The notes under the pieces are model-generated. The model saw nothing but the letters and a program-made list of their open reading frames with translations. It had not been told where the DNA came from and ran no database searches. The position numbers were made by a program, and so were the translations under genes. Positions 1 to 64,000 of a DNA stretch of 64,000 nucleotides are shown piece by piece. The first letter of the stretch is position 1. Each line of letters opens with the position of its first letter. This DNA is from Larimichthys crocea (Eukaryota; Chordata; Actinopteri; Sciaenidae): assembly GCF_000972845.2 (NCBI RefSeq), contig NC_040011.1, positions 22,991,062-23,055,061 of the forward strand, given 5' to 3'.

Positions 1-54882
<54,882 letters not shown>

Positions 54883-55770
54883 GTTTATAGTGACTTTTTT
54901 TCTCCACGTGAACGTGCAAACATGTGTAAACACGGAGCGCTGTTGTAAACTTCCTGGTTAAAGTTTAATCCCGCCTCCATTTTACCGTAATGCCTTGCGT
55001 GTGTGACAAGAGATTTTGCGGCAGACGTATCCTTTATGTATAGGCTATTTATTGCTTTTTAAAACAATATTTGTTTATTTTTTAAAGAGATTTGATGACA
55101 AAATACGGCGAACAATTAATAAAGATTGATTATAAGTGGGGGAAGATGCTAACATATGAGACTGGGACTGGAAAAAAAAGTTATGCAAAATCTCATAAAC
55201 AAAAAACATAATTATAGGCTTTCTTTGTTACCAGCAAATACAAACATAGAAGTCGATAGCATTAAAGGCACTGCAAACATTATAAAGATACAAACGTAAG
55301 TTCGGCATACATATAACATGCCAAACATCTTTTATAGTATGTTTAACGTTAGTTTAGTTTTTTCTTGTTAGCCTGTTTGCGCTTACATGACCTCTCTAAT
55401 CAAGTGCGCACACTAGCCACAGCAAAGAGTTATACTATAGTAAAAGTTCACTGGTTTAAAATGGTTAAATTGGCAGATTTGTGAGCCGAATTTAACACGA
55501 AGCCTTGGTTATTATTTCCAGGTAAAGTTGACACTGAGAAACTGCCGTTTTAAGTCTTAAGAAATAAAATTGTGAGATATGTAAAGGGAGTTTGTCATAG
55601 CTTCGCGAGACCATACTGTTTTGTGGCTAGCCAGTCGTCGAGCTGTTTTTCCGGAGCATTACGGTAATTATGCAACTTCCAGGGCAGACTTTGACGTAAC
55701 CGAGCAGTACTGCACGCATATGCCGGCTGAAAATGAACAAATAATAAGTGGTTGTTATTAGTGTATGAAT
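54883..55770. promoter_or_regulatory. Probable bidirectional spata5/nudt6 promoter region
   Basis: The 888 bases between the two start codons must hold both 5' UTRs and both promoters. I see no TATA box in an obvious position. Two CpG-bearing patches stand out: 54900-55030 (with CACGTG and ACTTCCTGG, an ETS-like site, plus CCCGCCTCC) and 55600-55720 (TTCGCGAGA, CGTCGAGCTG, TTCCGGAGC, CAACTTCCAGG). The middle (55030-55560) is AT-rich. Divergent gene pairs with TATA-less, ETS/GC-box promoters are a known vertebrate pattern; the exact transcription starts cannot be read from sequence. Confidence 0.55.
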
Positions 55771-55996
55771 ATGGCAGCGTGTGTTTTTGTTTTCAGGCTT
55801 TTCCCGCCGCTGAGAGGACGGCGCTCAGCTGTCCGTTTGTTTTCGTGCGCTTCAACTCGGTTTCGACACCACGACGTGAACAGAACAAGTGCTCTGACGG
55901 GGAAAGTGGACCGGTTCGGTGGAGTGACAGTGAACCTGGCTGAGCTCGGTTTACCGGCGGACATCAGCGAAAGCTCATTCAGCAGACTGCTTCAAG
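55771..55996 (+). CDS. nudt6: nudt6 coding exon 1
   Basis: Encodes MAACVFVFRLFPPLRGRRSA to SESSFSRLLQ and one extra base (phase 1). It contains GKVDRFGGVTVNLAELGL, matching the mammalian ELDRFGGISVRLARL segment. Donor TTCAAG|GTTAGA. If translation starts at 55765, two residues (MN) are added. Confidence 0.9.
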
Positions 55997-56349
55997 GTTA
56001 GACTGAAGTCTGCACGGGTGATGTCTGTCAACAACTCTCAGATCATTAACCTGGGTTACTGATCACAAACACAGACAGTGGGTGATCATGTCTTCTTAAA
56101 AACATGTTTTATCTACGTTTAAGTTCCCTCCCGAACTCACTTATGAAATGTTATTTTTAAATCTCATGTTCATTACTGAATATCAGATAAAACCTTGCAG
56201 GTATTTGCCCCAATGTACTGGCAAAGGGAAAGAAGTGAGCCACTCTGTGCAGGGAAATGTATCAACGATACAAGACAAATGGTGCTGATTTAAGTGAGAT
56301 CTCTTATAATTAATTAATTATATTATTAATATCTGCAACTAACTTAAAG

Positions 56350-56387
<38 letters not shown>

Positions 56388-59300
56388 TATTTATATATAT
56401 ATAATATATATAAAATGTTTAGTCATAAAATGTCAAAAAATAGTGAGAATGCTTGTTGTGTTATGTTTCAAGAGCTCAGGGGATCTTTAGTCCAAAACGA
56501 TAAACTATTGAATGAAACTGATATAATACAGAGAATTTAAGCAAATTATACCTACGTTTCTTAGTCAGGGATTTCAACCAGCAACCCTCCACTTAAACCT
56601 CTGGGGTCAGAGCAATTGCCCAAGATTGCAAAAGCAATTGATAAGGCCATTGATAACACCCCAGAGGGTTTAAGATCTGCTTCCACCAAATTGTCTCTGC
56701 TGCTTGTCATCTTGTCTGCTAAATCAGATTAAGCATTAAAAGCAATCTTTCATGTTTCCTGTCTTGTTTCTGCAGTTTGTTATCTGATAAACAGCAGCAT
56801 CATTGATAATGTATTTGTAAAGTTTCAAAGTTTCCAAAGATCCACGTAAAACGTTTTGTCTCGTGTCCTCCACAGATTCTTTGCTCCAGTGGAAAGCAGA
56901 AGGGAAAGCTGCAGTGTGGCTTCGAGTGCCCATCTCGCTGAGTCGATGTGCTGCCGCCGCCTCCACTCACGGCTTCACCTTCCATCACGCCAAAGGCGAC
57001 CATGCTGTGTTGGCCCTCTGGCTGCGAGAAGGCCAAAGCAGGCTGCCAGGCTTTGCAACTCACCAAATAGGAGTGGCAGGTAGAGATATTTAGCCTGAAA
57101 GTTCATTCTTGAATCTGGAAATAGTCATTTTGATAGAATAATCTAAAGGTCCGCTTACGAGCTTTTCTCTAAACTTTTAACTGCATCTCACAGTCTTTAT
57201 CAAGTGAGTTTGATCATTTCATCATGGATCTGATGAAGGCTGTAAGATCCAGTTGAAAGCTCCAGAGAAAAGCTGACCATGAGATTATCCTGTCATACCA
57301 AATGTAACTGAGAAACTAAGTTACATGTGTTGCACCAGCAATCATTGCTCGTTATTAGATTTGATGTGCAGTACACATTATCACTAGATTTTAATTATTG
57401 TGCATTGCCCATGGCTTCCATATTAAAAAAAATATAGTATAATCAACAAATGTACAGATATAGTATGTTTTTTGCTTGTATCCACATAGCTCATCAGCAC
57501 GTTATAATCAGATATTCAATTGATAGAAAAGAATCAGCAACCAATTTCGTCTCTCCAGTGTGAGGAGTTTACTGCTCTATTCTGTTTTATATCACTGTAA
57601 AGTGACTACTTTGGGGAATTGTTGGACTGTGATGGGCATTTTTCACTGCTTCTGTTTTTGATTAACTGAGGAAATAATAATGAAATGAATTAACAATGAA
57701 AATTAGCTGCTGCCGTAAAAGCATCTTAATTAACTGCCACATGAATATGTACATGTATAAATCCCAGAAAAATTATGATTTCAATTACCTTTTCATTCTA
57801 AAATAAACAAAAATTTCAAATGAAATTATGTAACCTTCTGCCATAAATCTCTAAACGTGTATGCGCACAGTCATTCATCAAGCCTAACCTCTACAGTTGA
57901 AGACTACAGAGTTTCATCTGGTGTTGCACTACTTTTGATTGACCGAGCCAACCACAAGCTCCCGGGACCCACAATCCAAGATCATTACTGATATGGAAGT
58001 AAAGTTTATATTACCCCAGCAGTGATGATAACTGGCGTCAGGCAGCGCCAGACACAGGCTGCATTACTTTCTTAATATAAAAATGTGCTTTGCGTTTTGG
58101 ACAGGATTACACAACAGAGACTAATATAGACATGACCGCAGCATCCGGGATGTTGTAGGAGATATGGAGGTGTGATTCTTAAGAATAAATCTCAATCATT
58201 TTCTTGATACTTTAAAATAATTTATAAGTAGTGGAGATCAAACAAAATCAAAGCTGGGGTAAACTGTGGCTCACATTAGGTTATCACACATAAAAACAGT
58301 TAATAACTGTTTCACTTCTCATGGTTATAAATGTGAGAAGAGCAACAACAGGAGGAGCTGCTGACCTGAAGTGTTTGCATGGTTTATGGTTGTCCAGCAG
58401 AGGGCAGAGTTTCATTCCGACCTTTTACCAAAAAATGGATGCGCTTGGTGCATGTCAGAACATGTCCAGAGCATCCTTCAGTGTTGAATGGGGTCCAGAA
58501 ACTCCCCTTTTGTTTCCAGGATGACCCGTCACAAACACTGATGAAACTAAGGTTAGGAATCTGAAATATGCAGCTGTTTACATGATCTGATACTTGTGTG
58601 CTTCGGTTCTCGCTGCTCTAAATGATTTTTTAAAGACAAGAGAACAACACATAAAGCAAACTGAAATTACCAGAGAGAAGTCATATTCATTTATTAGTTC
58701 TTTCACTGGTGGTACAGTTTTAACCTTCACAACAATTACAGCATTCACTGCAGGATTTCAGGATGTGTTTGGCTGATAAACATATTACTCACTACCATTA
58801 TTTCAGAAGCAGTAGATAGAGACAGATTTACAGTGGTTTGCAGAACGAAGTTATCAGATCCTTTACCCAGAAAAGTAGCCAATACCACATTGTGAAAATA
58901 CTCCACTAAAAGTAAAAATCCTGTATTTAAAACCTCACTTCAGTAAAAGTATGTATTATCAGCTTTAGGTATACTTAAAGTATAAAAAGGAAAAGTAGTA
59001 TACCTTAATGTCTATGTTGCATTTTACTGCTATAGATTTTAAAGGTTGAGCTCATTTTGACTACGGCTGAGTACTTTAATCTACAGCAATGCATCATATT
59101 TTATAAGATTAACATGTTTCTTAAAAGTTATCATGAGCTCAAACGGACAGCCATGTTATAAAGATCTTTAAATTAAGTAGGAGGATTTTCTCAACCCATG
59201 AAGGAACATCTCCAGTTTATCAGGAAAAATTATATTTCAGAATCATCAGATTTGGACAGGAAGGGTATGAACAATTGTAATTTCAAAAAGTAACTTGTAA

Positions 59301-62300
59301 ATAAAACTGCCAGACAAATGTGATGAAGTAAAAAGTACAATACTTGCATTTGAAATGTAGCAGAGTAAAGGTATAAAATTGCATAAAGTGGATTTACTTA
59401 AGTAACGTAAAAGTACCTCAAATTGTTACTATACTTGTTGTAAATTTAAGTAGTTACCTTCCGCAATGCATTGAGGCGAATAGGAAATATGAGCCCCAGA
59501 CAGCTTTGTGTCTGTCCAGCCTGAACCCAAACGTTAAAGTGGATGTCTTGAGGTTAACATGACCTCTACTGACTGTTAAACACTGAACATTATCACATTG
59601 CGGACTAACCCCTGAAGAGTCAAACAAAAGAATAAGTCGTATACACTGTCCTTTAACTGAACGTTTTGTTACTCAAAGAATCGAGTGTGAAAGATCATTC
59701 TAGACTTTGGAAACAACAGTTTGACGAAAAGAAATGCATCAGTGTCCACTTACTTGCTCAGTTTGCCCATTTGTCTACACATGATCTCAGTGTGGACCTT
59801 CAGTGACGAGATAACAGCTGGTCATACATACAGGAAGATCATAACCACAGCTGGTCTTTGGCTTCGGTCCTCTGAATGTTCTCTCTGATATTCTTCCAGC
59901 CATCCACAAAATTACAGTAAAGGCCAATGGAGAAAAAAAATATATGATTCCAAGATCTTGCAATCTATTCTTGTTATTTCTGCCTTTGAGAGAAAGCATC
60001 AGGTTGTATTTTCATTTAATTGACAACAGATAAGAAGAATAATATGAGGAGGAGTGGCAGTGCAATAAGTAACACATTGGTCTTCTTGCTTGCCCTTGAA
60101 TATGAGGCTGAAATCCTACCAGCTGATCTTGACCTCTGACCTCTCAGGACAGTGTGTGTCAAGAACTCAAATCTAAGAAATGACAGCTTTCATGTTCATG
60201 TCGTTAAAACTGTCACACACTATAATTAATGCTGTTACTATATTGATGGCGTTATGAAAACCTGTTTTACAGCATCTCAAGCTTTTCACATCATTTCTAA
60301 ATGAACATCCTGTGTCCACCCATTGAGTAAGCTGCCCTTAGTTAAATGAAGGAAATAAACTTTGGCTGACATATACACTAATTAGTATCATTAGTGATAG
60401 TTACTCACTGAACATAGAGTACAGTATGTATAAATCTAATCAGCAATATTTAAAGCTAGTCAGGTCTGCAGGGTCAGAATGATTTTTCACCTCATCGTAC
60501 ACTGCAGATATTACTGTGTAGTTGAACCTATAATTATTGTAAAACCAAAAAGTAGTAGGATAAGCTGATGAATTAAGAGAAGACATCAAACTTTTTTTGC
60601 GGCTCAGAAGCCAACTGTGTGAGCGATTAACAGTTTTTTACTACAAAACCCACAGTTCCCTCTGATGATTGCTTCTGGGCTTTTTGTCTCATAATTCCGA
60701 TTCCCCCCTTTTTTTCCCCTCCTGCTTCTTGTGAGCATTTTGTTTCCTAGACTTCAGGCTACATAATGATAGCCTCCTTTAGCAGCAACCAGGCCTCCTC
60801 CTGTGAAGCGCCATATGGCACAGGGATCGGGGATGACATCAGTTTCCACATGGAAGTCCAAGTCAGGCCTTTAAGACGACCCATCCCTCTTTACACATCT
60901 GTGACATTCATTTAAGGAGGCCCGTCCCGGTCAGACAGAGCAACCGGAAAAGAAAGTGGCCCGTTTTCCCTCTTCCTCCTCCTGAGCTGTCAGCAGTGGT
61001 ACATAGCCTCTCTTAGTCACTACTTGATGATTTAGAAAAAAGCTGTTCAAACAGCAGAGAAAAATGTAAATGATGGAGTGGGATGTTCACATCATTCGGA
61101 AGTACAGCTGAGTCACTCCAAATCTGTTTAGACTGAAGAAAGTAAAGAATTGTGCCCTTGACCATAAGTATTTTATTTGAACTCACTAGTTTCAGACATC
61201 ACAGTGCTCTGATCTTGTTCACTCAGTGGATGTTTGTAAGAGCTCATGCATTATTATTCAGCAACATTTTCACTCTGATTGTTGTGCAGACATTAAACAG
61301 CTATAGTCAATATTTTTATATTAATCAATGGCTCAAATGACGACTTGTGGTGAAATGTTTTTGTGGCCCAAATCCGCCGTCATTATCTGTTCTATGTAGC
61401 ATTTTAGAGTCTTTAAGCTCAATGTTTTGGGGTTTTGGTCCACAACTGTATTGTTTTGTTTCACTGTCACCAGCAATCTTACCTAATACATGCCACCTGC
61501 CCCGCACTAAACAACAGATGGCACAAGTCAGCAGTTAATCTACATATTGGAGTATTAAATAGCTAAAGAGTCAGTCAAACAAAAACCAGAAACAGAACAA
61601 AGACTGTGATAAACAGACAACATTTTGGACTGACTGCTACTGGGTGTGTGAATAGGCAACTGTATGCTAACAAGTTCACCATGTCAATTTAAAGATGATG
61701 ACATGCAAGTGTTATATTTATAGTTAAATATAACACTAAAAAATAGTTTATTGTTTTAAGAAAAAGGTTAAGATCCTCGTGAAGGTTTCAGATGTCACAG
61801 GATCTAAAACCCCCTCTTTCTTTCTGACTGCGGAATTGGAAAACTTTCTGAAACAGACAATTCAGCAGTCATGTCCTTATTGTGCAACAGTTGTTGTGCA
61901 GAGGTGTGAAAGTAAGATAGGGTTTGAACTTCTCAACCCAGCACCTTCCATACAAACATGCACACAAAAGTGCTTCAAAGAGCAAAAAGTAAAAGTAGAC
62001 CGCAATGGATAGAATTTTGCAAGACTTTAGAAAAATACATTACAATAAATGAAAGCCAAAAAAAAAATAATAATAATAACTAAACATAAAAACTAAAAAT
62101 ATAAGGACCAATAAAACAAGTAAAATGTAAAAAAAATAATAAAAATGTCTCTGTTTTCCGTTTTTCACACAACTTAAGACTTGAGACTGTCTTAAAGCAT
62201 CCACTGTTATCTTAATTTATACAATCCATCCTTTAACCCACCCTGTCTTTGTGACTTTTTGCCCAAGCTTCAAATGTGGTCAGTCGGAACAGGTACTATC

Positions 62301-64000
62301 AATTTGGACGTGGTCTGATTTAGTCCCCAGAAAGATCCCAGACATAGTGGCAAAACTGAGTAATGATAACTAAGTAATAGAGTCTGTCATGTGATTCACA
62401 CTGACCCAAAAATACTTTTTTTTAACTATCGGCTTACATTGTGAAAAAGCCAGTCGTAAATGGTGAACATATTTTTTGAGCCACCCCCATGAAATGACTC
62501 ATTTCACTATTAGAATTAGATCCATTCAGTCCAGTAATATTTGGAAAGTCTAAAAGAGCTGCAGGATTCAATTACTTTTATCCTCATTCAAGTTAGAGGA
62601 GGAATGAATTGAAACTTTTTGGCTTTATGCGTCACTGAGCAGCTTCCATAAGAATCAACGAGACCTCACCTCCAAGCTTATAGCCAGTTCTCTTCATACA
62701 TCAATCCAATACTTTGTTTGAAGCATTTTGAGGCCTTAAAGTATTTGTGGTCAGGTGCCTCTAAAACTTTGGACGTCAAGTGGTAGTTTATGACAGTTTT
62801 ATTTTTGGTAAAACCACTTAAAATGTTGGAGAAATGGAATAAACTTAACTTCCCAGTTCTTCTAAATTTTAATGCCCAGCAGCGTTATTGTCATTTATTT
62901 GACTGTTTTGGTCTGTGGACTTGATATTCAACAGCAGGGACATGTTAGAAAACATAAAGTGGACAGGGCAGCTGTTGTGTCGCCTGAAGCCTTACGGAGG
63001 CTCAGCTCCAGGCTTTTCCCTCCACGTGGTGCAGGTTTTATGTTGTGTCCAACCTAATAATTACCTTTGAGCCAGACTGCCAACAGGTCTCCCTTTTTAA
63101 ATTGTTCAACAGTAACTACTTAAGTGCAAAATATGTACCAGCTTATATACTGGGCATATTGGAGTTGCAGAATATTTTAGATAAACATCTGATTGTTTGT
63201 TTGTTTGTTTGTTTTTTGTCCAGGTGCAGTTGTTGATGAATCCAATGGAAAAGTTCTTGTTGTCCAAGACAGAAATAAGGTATACGCGTCACTTTATTGT
63301 TTCAACATACTGTATATGACCAATTGCACTTCATTACGTTAGGGTTAGGGTTGCTATTGTTGCCATTCAATAATACACAGTGACTAAATTAAGATACAAA
63401 TATTTTGTTTCTTTGTTAAAGTTTGTGAAGAATGCACTACCTGAAAATGGAGCTTCTCTTAAAAAAAATAAATATTCTGACACATTCTGGCTGGTTGAAA
63501 AATATTTTTGGCAGATTGTTTACCAGCTCCTCCCTGTTCGAGCCAAAAAGCTAATATTGGACACTGATCCTTCCATTCTCCAGCGAAGAAATGAGCCAGT
63601 GAAGCACCAGATATCTTGGTGAAAATGTCTGTGATTACTCCTGTTTATTTAGTGAGTTGTATGTCGCCTCTGTTGATCCAAACGTGGGTGGAAATCCTCT
63701 CAGCCCTTCACCTCCTCACACTTAACATAGCTCCACACAACATTAGTTGACCTCAAGCAAACATGCTGTTTACATGAGCTGAATGCACTCAAGTATGTGT
63801 CTCCATCAGCGCTCACAGAAGCCCTGCTGTAGTGAAGTTGTTATGAGGTCGACTTACAACAGGCCTCTTTTTAAAAAACGTTTCTACACAGATTTGTTTA
63901 CGTTCCCAGTGGGCCAAAATAATACTGCAGCCAATTTTTTAAAAAGTGATTGCACCAGAATGCTGCCGATTGTAAACCAATTATGTTTTTTAAGACAAAC
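55771..64000 (+). CDS. nudt6: nudt6, Nudix-type motif 6 protein, spliced gene, 3' end outside window
   Basis: Three exons give a continuous 486-base frame (162 codons) from 55771. The product matches NUDT6: an N-terminal domain before the Nudix fold (DRFGG, AVWLRVPISLSR, TFHHAKGD, LALWLREGQSRLPG, HQIGVAG), then the first Nudix strands GAVVDESNGKVLVVQDRNK. The catalytic Nudix box (GX5EX7REUXEEXGU) should be in the next exon, beyond base 64000. Two ATGs are possible: 55765 has T at -3, while 55771 has A at -3 and G at +4 and is preferred. The Arg-rich, acid-poor start (RLFPPLRGRRSAVRLFSC) could be a mitochondrial targeting peptide (inference). In other vertebrates the gene overlaps FGF2 antisense, so fgf2 is expected to the right. 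Confidence 0.93.
56348..56410. repeat. AT dinucleotide array
   Basis: TATATA units with ATAATATA interruptions; includes short self-complementary stretches. Confidence 0.9.
56412..56500. repeat. Dispersed repeat fragment (same family as 170-400)
   Basis: Contains GTCATAAAATGTCAAAAAAT and AGTGAGAATGCTTGTTG, then a TTAGTCCAAAACGATAAAC stretch. These phrases fit the same fish repeat family; the fragment is short and diverged. Confidence 0.4.
56876..57079 (+). CDS. nudt6: nudt6 coding exon 2
   Basis: Encodes DSLLQWKAEGKAAVWLRVPI to GFATHQIGVA with split codons at both ends (204 bases). The motifs WLREGQSRLPGFATHQIGVA and FTFHHAKGD are closely conserved with mammalian NUDT6. Acceptor CTCCACAG|ATTCT, donor GTGGCAG|GTAGAG. 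Confidence 0.95.
58831..59473. mobile_element. Percomorph MITE-like repeat (CAGTGG...AGTACTC family)
   Basis: Begins CAGTGGTTTGCAGAAC and contains CAGATCCTTTAC, CCAATACCACATTGTG, AAAATACTCCACTAAAAG and AAAAAGTACAATACTTGC. These are diagnostic phrases of a repeat I recognise as very common in percomorph fishes. The right end, GCAATGCATTG, is a degenerate inverted match to the left end. No clear target duplication was found. Classification is from memory. Confidence 0.65.
63192..63213. repeat. TTTG tetranucleotide array at a splice acceptor
   Basis: About five GTTT units form the polypyrimidine-like tract of the nudt6 exon 3 acceptor, ending 10 bases before the AG. Confidence 0.85.
63224..63279 (+). 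CDS. nudt6: nudt6 coding exon 3 (start of Nudix domain)
   Basis: A 56-base exon encoding GAVVDESNGKVLVVQDRNK, matching the family segment AVFDESTRKILVVQDRNK. Acceptor TTTTGTCCAG|GTGCA follows a TTTG-repeat polypyrimidine tract; donor AATAAG|GTATAC, phase 0. Confidence 0.93.
63280..64000 (+). other. nudt6 intron 3 (partial)
   Basis: 721 bases from the exon 3 donor to the window end. The Nudix-box exon is not present. An 80-codon frame at 63380-63622 has no family match. Confidence 0.8.

Larger units (their letters stand above)
55997..56875 (+). other. nudt6 intron 1
   Basis: 879 bases, with an AT dinucleotide array (about 56348-56410) and a dispersed-repeat fragment at about 56415-56500 (MITE-like family also seen near 170 and 50455). 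Confidence 0.85.
57080..63223 (+). other. nudt6 intron 2
   Basis: 6.1 kb of non-coding DNA. It contains a teleost MITE-like repeat (58831-59473). The block around 60740-60970 has more balanced composition and less repetition than its surroundings. No coding exon recognised. Confidence 0.85.

Noticed and set aside
63380..63622. 80-codon plus-strand frame after nudt6 exon 3, with FVKNALPENG resembling the expected LKNMWKFPGG start of the next exon
   Set aside because: The Nudix residues (WKFPGG and the REUXEE box) are absent, there is no convincing acceptor and no family match; the resemblance is a few letters only.

Overview
The window looks like nuclear DNA from a ray-finned fish, most likely a percomorph teleost. 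The evidence is interrupted vertebrate-type genes with GT-AG introns, abundant CA/TG and tetranucleotide microsatellites, and repeat types typical of fish genomes (a DIRS tyrosine-recombinase retroelement, an L2-like LINE, a hAT-type miniature transposon, and repeat sequences I recall from percomorph genomes). There is no sign of bacterial or viral organisation. Family assignments rest on reading the translations, because no database search was possible.

Two protein-coding genes lie head to head. On the minus strand, from 54882 to beyond base 1, is spata5 (now AFG2A), a double AAA+ ATPase. Fifteen coding exons join in one continuous frame (784 codons) covering the N-domain, all of the D1 ATPase and most of D2. 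The D2 arginine-finger segment and the C-terminus, roughly the last 110 codons, are not in the window, so they should lie left of base 1 beyond an intron of at least 13.9 kb. On the plus strand, starting at 55771, is nudt6, with its first three exons (162 codons from the preferred start). The Nudix box itself lies right of base 64000. The 0.9 kb between the two start codons is probably a shared bidirectional promoter. The same divergent pairing is known in mammals (FGF2-NUDT6-SPATA5-SPRY1), so this is conserved synteny.

Layout. 1-13954: intron 15 of spata5, with low-complexity DNA and dispersed repeats. 13955-22715: exons 15 to 12. 22716-30328: intron 11, carrying a 648 bp hAT-type element with an 8 bp target duplication. 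30329-30483: exon 11. 30484-48356: the 17.9 kb intron 10, which has a GC-AG boundary and carries a decayed DIRS element (about 38.2-42.2 kb), a pair of near-identical inverted 0.4 kb repeats (about 41.0-43.0 kb) and an L2-like LINE tail (about 45.8-47.1 kb). 48357-54882: exons 10 to 1, compactly spaced. 54883-55770: shared promoter region. 55771-63279: nudt6 exons 1-3. 63280-64000: nudt6 intron 3.

The two genes do unrelated jobs. AFG2A is an ATPase that strips the assembly factor RSL24D1 from pre-60S ribosomal particles; NUDT6 is a Nudix-family protein whose gene overlaps FGF2 antisense in other vertebrates. I found no complete undescribed gene system. The most unusual structure is the mirrored 0.4 kb repeat, one arm of which interrupts the DIRS element and which carries an identical-length 49-codon open frame in both arms.
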